Below are positions 1 to 10,280 of a DNA stretch of 64,000 nucleotides, piece by piece. Within the stretch, counting starts at the first letter, position 1, and each line of letters begins with the position of its first letter. The notes under the pieces were generated by a model, which saw only the letters and a list, made by a program, of their open reading frames with translations, ran no database searches and was not told where the DNA came from. Source of the stretch: Pascua guehoae (lineage: Eukaryota > Basidiomycota > Tremellomycetes > Trichosporonales > Trichosporonaceae). The stretch spans positions 496,999 through 560,998 of the forward strand of contig BCJX01000007.1 in the NCBI GenBank assembly GCA_001600415.1, written 5' to 3'. The position numbers and the translations under genes are program-made.

Positions 1-2118
1 GCTTCTTCTGGCGCTCCTCCCACTCTCTAATAACAATGTGCTTGAGGTCCTTTTTCACAAACTTGCCGTTCGAGTTTGTGGGCAGGTGTGGGTCAGGATG
101 GCGGACGGCAATGTCGGGGCGTGCGACTTTGCGGAGGTGGGCTGCGGCCTGTTCGAGAATGGATTTTTCCGTCGCATTTGCGCCTTGACAAAGGGTATAG
201 AGAACACCTACGCGCTCGCCGAGAATGTCGTCGGGGACGGGGACGGCAATGCACTGCGAGACGCGTGGGTCGCGGAGGACGGCACTCTCGACCTCCATGC
301 TGGGAATGTTTTCGCCGCCGCGGATAATCATGTCCTTTGCGCGGTCGGCAACGTAGAGAAAATTGTCCTCGTCGAGGTACCCGACATCGCCCGTGTCCAT
401 GTACCCGTCTGCGTCGATGGCGGCGGCCGTGGCCTTTGGATCGCGCACGTACTCTTTCATAATCTGCACGCCGGCAATGTGGATGACGCCCGTCTCGCCC
501 ACGGGCAGGTCTTGCTTGGTCTCGGGGTGGCGGATGCGCACGCGGCAGATGGGCACGGGTGGGCCGGTACTTGCCGGGCGTGCGAGGTAGTCGTCGCCCG
601 CGATGCCGCACGCGTACGCATTCGTCTCGGTCATGCCGTACCCCTGGGCAATGTTGGCGGTCGGCCACCGCTTGTTGACATCAATCACCAGGCGCGCAGC
701 CGCGGGCGCGCCGCCAAACGCCACACCGTCAAAGTCAATGTTGCGCGGGAGGAGGTCGGACTGCACCAGCTGCGTCGCGATCGCAGGCACCCCGCCGACC
801 ATGTTGACTTTTTCGTCCACAATGAGCTCGACCGCCTTTGCGATATTCCACCGCTCCATGAACACGAGCTTTGTGCCCGTGTTGATTGCGCGGATCAGCC
901 AGCTCAGGCACCCCGTCACGTGGAACATGGGGATGGCGAGGAGGTGCACTTTTTGCGGCGACGCGGCCGTTGGCGGTGGCGGTGGTGTCTGGCCCTTGCG
1001 CAGGGCAGAGACGAGCGAGGCTGTGGATGTCAGTCTTTAACTCGGCGAGGATGAAACTTGGAGACTGACGAAACTGGCCAGAGAAAAAGTTGGTCAGGCC
1101 CATGCGCTGCGTCGAGAGAACCGCCTTGGGGTAGCCAGTCGTGCTTGCCTGTCAGTCACTACGGCGCGAAAGGTGTACCTACCCAGAGGTGAAGAAGATG
1201 TGCGCGTCGCGGTCCGGGCCGTGGTCCTTGAGAAAGTCGCCACGCAGCACCGCGTCCCGTTCAGCACGCGACGGGTGCAGCTCGGGCAGTGGCTGAACCT
1301 GGGCCTGGGGCTGGCCAACATCCCAGCAGTACAGCTACGTGTCAGTTTCGCTGCAGGCGATAGGGGATGCAGTCAAATAAGCTCACCGGACCAACATCAT
1401 GGGGCCGCAGTTTGTCCTCCCACGTGCCAGCGAGGGTCTCGGCGACCGCGGCGTCCACGAGCGTCACTTTGGGCGTCGTGACTTTGAGGCAGTGGATGAG
1501 TGACTCGGCGTTTCTGGTGTCAACATTGCCCTTGTATCATTCCTGTACACCTCGACACACTGACACACACATCCCCTTCTGCCACCACTGGGCAATGCGA
1601 GTCCTCTCCCGCTCTCCCTCTCTCACCCCGCCCCTCCCCTCCCGCTCCGCGTCTCTCCACACAACCCCGTTCCGCTCCCCTTGTCACACTCCCCAATCGC
1701 CCAACCTCTGTACGACTCACAATGAAGCGTTCAGCACCACACTCACGCCCCCAATAAGCTGCGTCGCCACAAACCCAACCACCCACGACGGCGCATTGTA
1801 CCCCGCAATCCCCACGCCATCCCCCTGTCCCACCCCCTGCGCGCGGAGCCACGCGGCGAGGGCGACCGCGCGCTCAAACACGTCGCGGAACGTCAGATAC
1901 TCGCGCCTGTCCGTGCCCCGCACGGGCGCCGACAAGAACGTGCGGTCCGCAAACTCGCCAAACCGGTCAATGAAGAATGAGCGAAACGTCTTTGGCAGGT
2001 TTTTGAACGCCGTCACGCGCCGGCCGTGGATGACCAGGTCCTCGGTCTCGTACAGCGACCCGGGGGCGGTGAGGATGCGGAAGCACTCGGCGACAGTGGG
2101 CTGTTTGGCCTGCGACAT
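1..2118 (-). CDS. AMP-dependent acyl-CoA synthetase, 3' end cut by window edge
   Basis: ATP-dependent acyl/fatty acid:CoA ligase of the ANL (AMP-binding) superfamily. Exons read on the minus strand: 1721-2118, 1387-1513, 1183-1334, 1070-1143 and 1-1020, all phases matching. Exon 1 ends in a segment typical of the family (reaching VVLNA) and joins LNAESL. Exons 3-4 join to give the phosphate-binding loop TSGTTGYPK. Exon 5 has GYGMTETNAY (the family's YGxTE motif), the aspartate motif GYMDTGDVGYLDEDNF, DRAKDMIIRGGENI and the C-terminal lysine motif NSNGKFVKKDLK, then runs off position 1 still open. The chosen start is the MSQAKQ methionine; two upstream in-frame ATGs at 2163 and 2196 would only add a poly-Thr leader made by an ACN repeat. 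No peroxisomal signal can be judged because the C-terminus is missing. Substrate chain length cannot be told from sequence alone. Confidence 0.9.
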
Positions 2119-2627
2119 GGTCGTCGTTGTCGTTGTTGTTGTCGTGGTCGTGGTCGTGGTCATGTGCACACTGTGGTGGTGCAGTGTCAAGAGCAAAGAT
2201 CACCCAACGTCTAGTCCATTCCGTGATATTGTCCGTAGAGCATGCAGAGTGTGGGGAGCCATGTGGGGGTGGACGTGGGATGGATTTCGGCATTGGTGGG
2301 GGTCAGTCACCCACGGGATCGGCCATGTCCGAATACCTCGGCAACAGGGGGGCGAGCGGCAACCGCCGGCTCTGCCTCGGCGTCGCACGGCCGAGAGAAT
2401 CCCCGTTACCCCGAGTCTGCAGGTGGGGCGTTCCACACGGCCGAGGATGACTGTTGCTGCCGTGAGGGTGGATGCACGTGCTTCATCATCACCTGTGAGT
2501 CAGTCGGTTGTGGTTGCTTATGGGACCGGATACAAGGCCGCTCTTGTGGCCCTGATTCTACCACTGGGTGAGCAGTAGGTAAGCCGCTGACTGAGGGTGC
2601 AGAACCAAGTGTGAGGTGTTCGTCCTA

Positions 2628-2816
2628 CAGGTGTGAGTCATGAGACTACCACATTGAGTTCGGGTACGCCCACGGCGCGTTTACAAGGCGGCGCGCAGGA
2701 CATGTGGGATACAACAAGCGAGGAACGTCAGGCGCGTGTCCACTTGCTCTGCCATTGCACTGGCTAGCAGCTAGACTACTCAGAGTGGCAGTCTCAACAC
2801 TTTCCGGACGCACCTG
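2628..2816. mobile_element. MITE family 1, copy 1 (TA-flanked, CAGGTG termini)
   Basis: A 189-bp element bounded by inverted termini. The left end reads CAGGTGTGAGTCATGAGAC and the right end, reverse-complemented, reads CAGGTGCGTCCGGAAAGTG followed by TTGAGACTGCCAC. The dinucleotide TA sits just outside both ends (2626-2627 and 2817-2818), the target duplication used by Tc1/mariner elements. There is no transposase frame inside. Three further copies lie at 33741, 35065 and 39752. The copy at 39752 shares the subterminal block GTCATGAGAC and a Cys-like CCAC/TTGAG stretch. A non-autonomous mariner-type element is the simplest reading. Confidence 0.7.
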
Positions 2817-2951
2817 TACTTCAGACAGGAGCCAATGGTAACGCGGTCCCTACTTGTATTTGCTTAGCATGCTGGCTGGCACCACCCATGGTGGAGCGGC
2901 CTGTCAGAGCCCGCCTGAAGATCCAGTTTCCATACACTCGAAAGGAGCTGT

Positions 2952-3063
2952 CACAAGCCTCTGACTGCTGCGCAGACGCGTCCTGAGACATGGAGAAGGC
3001 ACTGCCAGCTAAGCCTCCGAAACATGTCTCAGAACGCGTCTGCACAGCTGTCAGAGGCTTGTG
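2952..3063. repeat. Long inverted repeat, 41-nt arms
   Basis: Arms 2952-2992 and 3023-3063 are reverse complements over 41 nt with three mismatches (at arm positions 15, 20 and 31), separated by a 30-nt spacer. The arms share blocks such as CACAAGCCTCTGAC and GCAGACGCGT. It could be a foldback element, a relic hairpin transposon or the template of a hairpin RNA. No coding frame explains it. Its termini do not match MITE family 1. Confidence 0.8.
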
Positions 3064-3170
3064 GGTACCATCTGTTCTTGGTTGCTGAGCTTTTGGCCTT
3101 TCGGGTTGCTCCTGCACGTGCTACGTTACTTTCACGTGACATTGCAATATTCTTTCCGCAACTCCAGAGG

Positions 3171-3253
3171 GGTTTGATCGTATAAAGGCTAGTACACAAG
3201 ATTCTGATCGCAAGATCATTCTTGTAATCTGGGTTCGATTCCCAGTCAGACCT
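3171..3253 (+). tRNA. tRNA-Gln (anticodon CTG) with 11-nt intron
   Basis: A full cloverleaf folds. The acceptor stem is 3171-3177 with 3246-3252 (seven pairs, one G-T), and the D stem is 3180-3183 with 3192-3195. The anticodon stem is CAAGA/TCTTG (3197-3201, 3220-3224), with anticodon CTG at 3204-3206 after T33. The T arm is CTGGG-TTCGATT-CCCAG. An 11-nt intron (3208-3218) follows A37, and the anticodon loop plus intron can form a TGATC-GCAA-GATCA hairpin. The mature length is 72 nt, as usual for tRNA-Gln. A T6 run at 3263-3268 serves as Pol III terminator. The acceptor sequence GGTTTGA...CAGACCT resembles fungal tRNA-Gln. Confidence 0.93.
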
Positions 3254-3476
3254 GCGTCATGCTTTTTTGAGTCTGTACCGCCGCTAGGGCATTGGGACGC
3301 ACATTGTTGTCCTTGACGTTTATCATGTCGCTCTTGGCCCAGTCTCTGGCACGCGGCGCAGGAAGCACAGGAGGTCATTGTCTGTCGTCGTGGCAGGACA
3401 GGGGGGTTGTTTTGGTTAAAAAACAGCGGACTCAGCTGGAACCAAACCACCCTGAAGATGATGAACATCCATCCTG

Positions 3477-3724
3477 ATGACGACCACGCCCCCCACTGAG
3501 GAGCTCGAGACTCAGCCTGCAGGCTGCGGCGCTCGCTCCAAGGCCCGCAAGCGGACCAAGGTCCTCAAGAACGTAAGTTGTTTAGCTCATCTCCCGTCTC
3601 CCCTCGCGATTATTGCTGACACCCCCAGCCTGCGCGGCTCTTCAAGAGCGCGCGCAACAAGAACCCTTGTCCCTGCCACAGCAACACTTCCACCCAGTCG
3701 GCCTCAGGCAAACTAGCGAGATAG
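3477..3724 (+). CDS. Small spliced hypothetical protein (63 aa)
   Basis: Not recognised. Two exons, 3477-3572 and 3629-3724, join in phase across a 56-nt intron with donor GTAAGT, branch-like GCTGAC and acceptor CCCCAG. The product starts MTTTPPTEELETQPAGCG, continues with a basic stretch (ARSKARKRTKVLKN, then RLFKSARNKN) and ends with a Cys/Ser/Thr-rich part (NPCPCHSNTSTQSASGKLAR). It is strongly basic, has three cysteines in the last half counting CxC, and no signal peptide or membrane segment. The good splice signals argue that it is real. The lack of a recognised family and the short length argue for caution. Confidence 0.45.
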
Positions 3725-3856
3725 CAGGTATCATGGGGTGGATTTGGACTGTGCATGTTGTGGACAGCAGCAGTGTGTTGACTTTGCGACGAGGGCGGAT
3801 ATTGAATTACGCTGCGGATGAAGACCAACGGGTGGTATGGCGGTTGCTATCCCATT

Positions 3857-4582
3857 TCAACAATGGAACTGAGCGCAGTTGCTGTCCGCTTTCAACCTTG
3901 GAATTGAGCGCAGTTGGCCAACTTTTATACCTAGAAATGCACAATTACACGCGTGCGCCAGTCGCGAATAGACCCTAAAGTTGTACACGTTGGTATACGA
4001 CGCGTCGGTGTGCTTGTGCTCCAAAATTAAAGGCCCACCGGTATACTTGACTTGTGAACTCTTTGTTGCAAGTCTCTGCTTCCGATCCCGGAACAAGCGC
4101 AGTTCTTCGAAACTGTTTGACTCTATGCCTGCACAGACATTGCAGACGTGCGTCTGCACTGATGTATGACAGCCAAAGGGCCCCCCATAAACCATCCACG
4201 TTGGTACGACGAGTCTGAAGAGTGCGTTCCAAACGTTCCTGATAGCCTTTGCCGTGTCCTTGTCCGCTGCGCTCTCTGACGTAGCACCGTTGTTGTTGTA
4301 AATCGGTACCCAAGCTCTGTCGCCAGAGAGCCCGACATTATTTTTAGGTGAAACGGAGGATTTGTTTGGATGGTGGCTGTTCGGATCACGTTTATAGACT
4401 TTGGTTGCAGCCTCAGCCAACGCAGCCATCCTTGATATTAAACTTCGGTCGCACCTGACGCGTTCGTAGGCCTCAGCCACAGTCGCGAGGGAGTGTAGAA
4501 ACGTGACACGCAATCGATTCAGGAGTCGACCTGGAGTCCAAGCTTCGTGCCTCGATACCGGGAAAACTATATCTTGGAACAC
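3857..4582 (-). CDS. Hypothetical ORF, 241 aa, weak support
   Basis: An uninterrupted minus-strand frame of 241 codons in a stretch that is less GC-rich than the flanking genes. The composition is balanced (hydrophobic, charged and Cys residues mixed) rather than the Arg/Pro/Ser-rich look of shadow frames here. A segment AALAEAATKVYKRDPNSHH and a Cys-rich CNVCAG appear, but no domain is recognised. No signal peptide or membrane helix is evident. Frames on the plus strand are shorter. It may be a lineage-specific gene, an exon of one, or a decayed fragment. Confidence 0.3.
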   Translation of the reverse strand: MFQDIVFPVSRHEAWTPGRLLNRLRVTFLHSLATVAEAYERVRCDRSLISRMAALAEAATKVYKRDPNSHHPNKSSVSPKNNVGLSGDRAWVPIYNNNGATSESAADKDTAKAIRNVWNALFRLVVPTWMVYGGPFGCHTSVQTHVCNVCAGIESNSFEELRLFRDRKQRLATKSSQVKYTGGPLILEHKHTDASYTNVYNFRVYSRLAHACNCAFLGIKVGQLRSIPRLKADSNCAQFHC

Positions 4583-5111
4583 GATTCCAGCCCATGTGGC
4601 GAGGCACTCTCATGTGGTGCCATGAACAGCGATCCTGCAGTTTTACTTTAACACACGCGTAGGCAGCGCCTATTCGCTCGCTGGGTTGTCAGGGACAAAC
4701 GGTAACTTACTGACAACGGTTTCATGACATGGAGAACATCGGGGCAGCCAAAGCAGAGACCCTTGATACACACATGGGACACAGGAAAACTAGAGCATAA
4801 CAACAGCGGGTGTGAGTGGGACGGGTTGGAGATGAAAGCAAGAAAGCAACCCGCGTTCGACGACAACACCCCAGCCCTATCTGATCAAAACTTGCTGCGG
4901 CTACCCTGAACAAGCATGATACCGACGAACCTACAGAGGTCAAGACCTTGCACACAAGGTCTGCGGGACGGTTCGGGATGTGATGTTTGGTCGCTTTCTC
5001 GTGGGGACTCTACGGGCTGGCTTATTTTCTTTGATCGGCTCACGGCGCCTGGCTAAATAAAAGACGCCAGGGGTGGTTTTCTTCTTCCGCCAAACTCGTC
5101 TTGTGTCCACC
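4583..5111. other. Intergenic, upstream of beta-helix gene
   Basis: No gene seen. The last 60 nt hold the likely core promoter of the downstream gene. Confidence 0.5.
5054..5061 (+). promoter_or_regulatory. TATA-like box
   Basis: TAAATAAA lies about 50 nt upstream of the chosen ATG at 5112, in an otherwise GC-rich context. Position and composition suit a core promoter element; this is inference. Confidence 0.35.
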
Positions 5112-6584
5112 ATGCGTGTCTCTATTCTTGCTCTCCTACTCCCAACACTGGCAGTGGCGCACCCGCGCGAACGGCGACAAAATGGCTGGACCGACGGTGG
5201 CACCGACCACCCATGCTCCCCACCGGGCACCAACCTCCAGGGGCTCCTTGACACTGGGGGCCCAGGCTACAAGCTGCTCTTGTGTCCCGACCAAAAGTAC
5301 ACGCTCGACGACACGCTCTACTTTCGTAATGCGACACAGGAAATCGCAACGTACGGCTACCCCCGGGGCGCGTCTCGCGCCGAGCTCATTGTCGGTGGTG
5401 ACCCCACAAAGCTCGTGACAGCCATCCGTGGAACGCAGGTCGACAATCTCGACGGCATTACGGTCCGCAACGTTATTGTCAACGGCAACCGCGGTAACCG
5501 CAAGGGTGTCGAGTATGGGGCTGGCCTCATCGAGCTCGGCGGAAAGTCCAAGAACGGTGTGGTCAAATACGTAAAGTCGTTTGACCCACGCGGATGGTCG
5601 TGTCTCCATCTGTGAGTTTGGAAAATGAGTCGTGGAAGCTAGTTATTGCCGGCTCACACGTCAGCGGCGAGGGCGACCCGGCAAACGACCAACCGTGCAC
5701 GGGCTGGACGGTGACGGGTAACGACCTCGGTCCCGCAGGGTACTATGACGACGGGTGGTCGGACGGCCTCAGCCTCGCGTGCGCAAACTCGATGTACACC
5801 GACAATACCGTTATTGATGCGACCGACGGCGGCATTGTCGTATTTGGCTGCCCGGGCTCCAAGTTGCTCAACAACAGGGTCTCGTCCCCGACGCGTACCA
5901 CGCTCGGCGGCATTGTCCTCGCCGACTCGGTCTTTGGCAAGGGCAACTTTAGCGGGCTCGAGGTCGCCAACAATGAGATCCGCGGCGGGATGGCCAGTCA
6001 GTGCACGACGGGCACGCTGGGCACCAACAGCCACCCGAATATTGTCAAGATGGGCTTTGTGAGTAAAACCCGGTGATGTAAATGTGGCTGAGACTCTAGG
6101 CCGTTGGAAGGGGAACGACGACGAGTAACTGGACCAGCGACCTCCCAGACTACAATGATCTCTGGGTCTACGGGATGAACATTCACGACAACTATATCAG
6201 CCGCGGCGCCTTTGGCTGGGGCATGGTGCGTTCCATTCCACGCTGGATGCAGCGCTCACGTACAGGCCGTCTCGATGGCGCGCGACATTCGGATCAACAA
6301 CATCCGTTTCGGAGGTAACGCCCAATTTGTAAGCTCAGTCGACTCCCCCAGTACTCGTACTCATCCTCCAGATGGCCGAGAGCGTGCACGACTGCACGTA
6401 CACGGGCGGCGAGCGCAACGCAACCGCTCTCATCATGGACCCCGCCACGACCAAGAATATCAACGTGCGCCAATCCAGTCCCCCCTTCAAACTGGGCCAG
6501 GCGTGGTATCTGTTTTGCTTTATGCCCCCCAACTCGACCACCGCAGCGCTCTGGCCCTGTGGCGACCGCAGTGGCTGGGCCTAA
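5112..6584 (+). CDS. Secreted right-handed beta-helix (pectate lyase-fold-like) protein
   Basis: Probable extracellular protein with a parallel beta-helix fold; enzymatic activity unproven. Exons 5112-5611, 5643-6058, 6100-6225, 6266-6328 and 6372-6584 join in phase. Residues 1-17 (MRVSILALLLPTLAVAH) form a clear signal peptide followed by a basic RERRQ that may be a propeptide cut. The rest is a ladder of short strands with Asn/Gly turns (NLDGITVRNVIVNG, NNRVSSP, DGGIVVFG, VANNEIRGG, RDIRINNIRFGG), the pattern of beta-helix repeats in polysaccharide lyases and related proteins. The C-terminus carries paired Cys (FCF, PCG). The first intron is only 31 nt. I preferred 5112 over an upstream in-frame ATG at 5073 because of the signal peptide and the CACC context. 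Substrate cannot be assigned. Confidence 0.85.
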
Positions 6585-7566
6585 TTGTGCTCGAGTGAAG
6601 AGATCTCACCCTCAACATTGATTCCATTTCCCGATAATGAGATAGATATCCGACAACGCGAGATGGAGATCTGGACATTAATTAACCTTGGTGCTAGACA
6701 TTGAGATTTATAGACTCGGACTTTCTGGTCGAATGCACCGATAATACCCGTCGCGGCGCTGCCGTCAGACTGTCGCTATCGCGACCACTTCCCCCACATG
6801 GCAGTCATACATGGGATTGGTGAGAGAGGGGGTGGTGTCATGTGGTAGTCGAGGCCCAAGCAAAGTCAGAATGAAACAACAGTCAAGTGGGGCTCAAGGA
6901 CGACGACGTATCGCCTCCGACATGGGACGTGCATTGCCGCTCTTGAGCGCGGAGCGAACATTCAGCCTGCGGGAAGTGCACGTGCCCCTATGAATCTCTA
7001 TGGCGCAGCATTGCAGCAGCAGCTGCGCCGCCGAGGATCCTGGAGGTGATGCCCAAAGCTTGTAATCGCACACGACTTGGAGTGTAAGTTCCCATGTCAG
7101 TGATGGAGGAGTTGGATGTGTGAGTGGCTACGAGCCAAGAGGCGCTCTGGTGTCTGGGAGCTGCCTTGCACTGGTCATGGATCAGATTAGGTGGTACCTG
7201 ATTGCCCAGGTTTACCACCTGGCTACATCAGTCGCCTTGTCGATCTTGATGGGGCTTGACCAAACGTCCTCAGAGTGCCGAGCCCCATCGATAACATTTA
7301 ACTGCTATCCCTACTTTACGTTCTTGACGTCGAGCTCCATTCTTGTCCGACACGCAACGGCGCAAGTGCTGCCGCGTGCGCAATGCATGTCACCCCACGA
7401 AAATGACAGGGGGATCGTCGGATTGTCGGGTGTGGCAGGATCGTCGTTCTTCCAAAATGGCCAGTGCGGTCTGTGGCAGGATCGACCAATGTGGCAAAAT
7501 CGACATTACTTCCTTCTTTCCAGAGTTCTCTGTTATAGTCAATAATTTCTCTTCTCATCAGCTGAT
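6585..7566. other. Intergenic, no gene seen
   Basis: Nothing convincing on either strand; short frames only. The stretch has lower GC than neighbouring genes. Confidence 0.5.
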
Positions 7567-7655
7567 GCCTCGTTAATTCAGTTCGGAAGAATGTTTGACT
7601 TTTACGTAACACGTACAAGATCAAAACGTCGCGGGTTCGAGCCCCGCACGAGGCT
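7567..7655 (+). tRNA. tRNA-Lys (anticodon TTT) with 15-nt intron
   Basis: The acceptor stem is GCCTCGT/ACGAGGC (7567-7573 with 7648-7654), and the D stem is ATTC/GAAT (7576-7579, 7589-7592). The anticodon stem is TTTGA/TCAAA (7594-7598, 7621-7625), with anticodon TTT at 7601-7603 preceded by C32-T33. The T arm is GCGGG-TTCGAGC-CCCGC. A 15-nt intron (7605-7619) follows A37. The T arm and acceptor match eukaryotic tRNA-Lys closely. A short T-rich run follows at 7667-7676. Confidence 0.93.
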
Positions 7656-8777
7656 TCTAGCTTTCCTTTTGGCTTCCGAGCGTTGTGGACTTGTGTGGGG
7701 TCATTTCCCAAAGGGTGAGCAGTCTGAGGGAGGTAGAGTATCTCTGGCTCAGCACATATGACTTCAAGGGGGAGGGGGACGGGGAGGTCACAGGGCACGC
7801 GCTCCGTTTTGAGACCGTGCTCCATCACTGTTTACCAGTGTCAAGCAAACTCGAGTTGCAGAAGTCATCCCCCTCCAATCTGACGGACGTATAGTTAACG
7901 AGAGGAGTGGGAGCAGACTCCCACCAGTTGGCACCCACTTCGTGCCCAATGCTGACACGTCCATGGAAGCTTGGGTTCATGTCTGTGAAGGTTGAAATCA
8001 GCGCAGCGTCTTGGAGAGACAGATGGTTGGCCTGCCACTTTCCACTTGGCGGCCATGACCAGACGGAACTCAACTTAACCCTCCCGCAGAGAAGATTAAT
8101 TTGTGGCACCTTCTTTATCACCGGCTGCTTCTTACCCAGCTTGCCGAGGAACCTCATCATGGCCACACCCCTTATCCAAACACTTGATGCATTATTCGAG
8201 AGTCTGGCGCGAAAACCGTGTTCTTTCATCGGGACTAGGCCATGTGTCCACAGCACACAAGGCTGATCGTCTCGCGACGCATTGACGTCAGGTACCGTGC
8301 CGACCGCTCCATGATCGCCAGCAGCGAGTGGTCCACGTCGAACAACAGATTTTCTGCCCCCGTGGCCCCCGCGTGCGTCGAGGTATCAGCTCGATCAGCT
8401 CAAATGCAATAACTTTGTGCATCGAACATTTCTCCGTCATAAAACATCAAAAACACGCCTACCACTGATCAACCCACCCTTCTTCTACGACCACTCCTGG
8501 ACCCGTTACCACGACGGCAATGGCGACCAAGGCGGACCAGCATACGAGGGTGAGATGGACTCGGAAAGCGTGTGGAGGCCCCCACTCGACTGCCTCCCAC
8601 AAGGACCTTCATGACTCTGGGACATTGTGCTAATACCAGTGCGTTGGACCGAAGCTAGTCAGCATGCCAATACTGGGCGAGTCCAGACGAAGCCAAGGCT
8701 ACCTTCACTTTGATATACCCATGCAAATGCTATCTGCTCTACCTAGTCTCAACACGCATGACACCATTCCAACCTCA
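7656..8777. other. Intergenic, possible minus-strand ORF relic
   Basis: No recognised gene. A minus-strand frame at 7825-8256 (about 143 codons) has plausible composition but no family, no clear partner exons and an overlapping plus-strand frame, so I do not call it. Confidence 0.4.
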
Positions 8778-10280
8778 TCATGGCGCGTACTCCTTGCCCA
8801 CCCGCTTGACCCGCCCTTCGCTCTTGCCCCACCCGTTCTGCACCAGTCCCTGCCTTTTCGGCGGCCAGAGGATATACTCGACTTGCGCATTGATGAGCCC
8901 CAGAGGAACCTGTTATTAGCAAAAGTCACATGCGAGCCACTCACAGGTCCATACGTGTTGGAATCCCGTGTCCAGTTGAGCGTGTCTCCCTCAACCCAAC
9001 AGTGCCCTGGGGGAATTTTGATCGGCCTGGGTGTGGATGGTGGCAATGGCGTCACCTGCGGTTAGCAGGCGATGGTGTCATGGTACAGCTCCCACGATGG
9101 CTACTCACTATATCGCCCTCGAGCGCGACAATGCGCTTGGTTGTCAAGAGTTCTGGATTTTCCGGAGACCTGTTTTCGGTGTGAGCACAGAACAGGTAGG
9201 GTCGAAGGAGGAATGTGACAGGGCGTGAATACAATCTTCCACATCGATGCCGCGGTACAGGCGCAAACTAGAGCCGTGCCATACCACACGCCACGAGCGA
9301 TTCAAACCGCAGCGCTGCAACACCCAGAAACGTCTCGCCGAACCCAGCCCGCAGCCTGTAGCTGCACCAGGTCGCACCACTTGCAACAGTGTAGACAAAG
9401 ACCGCAGCCATCTTGCCTAACGCCAGCAGCGCATACTGGATTGCGAGCGCTTCGATCCAGACCCTGTAAAGCTTCTGCCCTTCGCCCAAGAGTCGGCTAG
9501 CCTAGCTAGCCTATCTTTGGAGACAAGCATACTTGACTTCCACCCGTGCTGTCCGAGACGAAGCCACGCGAGCTCGTCCTTGAACCGGCAAAGGCCTTCC
9601 TTCTCGCCATACAGGGATACCCCGACGACGAGAGGTTCTTGCGCGGGTACGCGATCGCCGCCGTCCACGCAGTGATTGGCCGCACCATGCACTGAGTGAC
9701 CACGCCATGCTAGCTCGGCCATGCCAGCTCGGCCATGCCAACAAAACCATCAAACTCCCAGGCGCAACCAGACATCCCCCCACCTGCAGCCCACCATGCC
9801 CAGAGGCAGCCACCGACTGCTCCCAACCTCCAAGGCCTTGTTGCTCCGCCCAAACAGAAGCTCCCGCTCGTCCACCATTCCCACTCACCACAGAGTCACG
9901 ACATCCCCTCGCCTATACTTCTTGTCGCCCATTCGCACGCGCCAGCAGTTGAGGAGGACGACATCCCTGTGTAGCGGGGACGTGAACAGATCTGGATTGA
10001 ACGTCGGCTGCATCGAGGTACCCCCAATGTTGGCGAACGAGTAGACGTTCCTAGAGAAGAAGATGCCGACGGGGACCCAGGCGAGGACCTTGCTGCTGCG
10101 TTAGTGGGGGTCGTAGGTGCGGGGGTAGCCACGGCACGAGGAGAGAGCCACTGCAGGAGGGAGTCGGGTACCATGATAGAGTCACGGCACGAGGGAGCAT
10201 TGTACGAGGCGACCAGGTACTCTCGAGGTGTCCCGGCGGCGGCACCAGGCCACGACAGCGTGGACCGCTGGTGACGCCAT
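8778..10280 (-). CDS. IMP2: Mitochondrial inner membrane protease subunit 2
   Basis: Signal-peptidase-type serine protease (S26 family) of the inner membrane protease complex, which cleaves sorting signals of intermembrane-space proteins. Minus-strand exons are 10246-10280, 9889-10092, 9109-9169, 8945-9055 and 8778-8909, all in phase, giving about 180 aa. The catalytic Ser lies in GGTSMQPTFNP (Ser about 38), right after a hydrophobic N-terminal segment. The general-base Lys lies in LLTTKRIVALEGD, formed after a splice that also restores GDVVTLWSPENP. The C-terminal signature follows: GHCWVEGDTLNW, then DSNTYGPVPLGL and ILWPP, as in yeast Imp2 and human IMMP2L. The tiny first exon and its donor (GTGCCG) are the least certain part; the second acceptor could be three bases earlier. 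The intron at 9170-9888 is unusually long (719 nt) for this window. Confidence 0.88.

Larger units (their letters stand above)
2119..3170. other. Gene-poor intergenic stretch
   Basis: No convincing coding region. It begins with the ACN/TCG microsatellite ahead of the acyl-CoA synthetase start and contains a MITE copy (2628-2816) and a long inverted repeat (2952-3063), both listed separately. The many short open frames here show no family resemblance. Confidence 0.6.

Noticed and set aside
1367..2578. 403-codon plus-strand frame with poly-Val
   Set aside because: Antisense to the acyl-CoA synthetase; the Val run is the complement of the ACN repeat upstream of its start.
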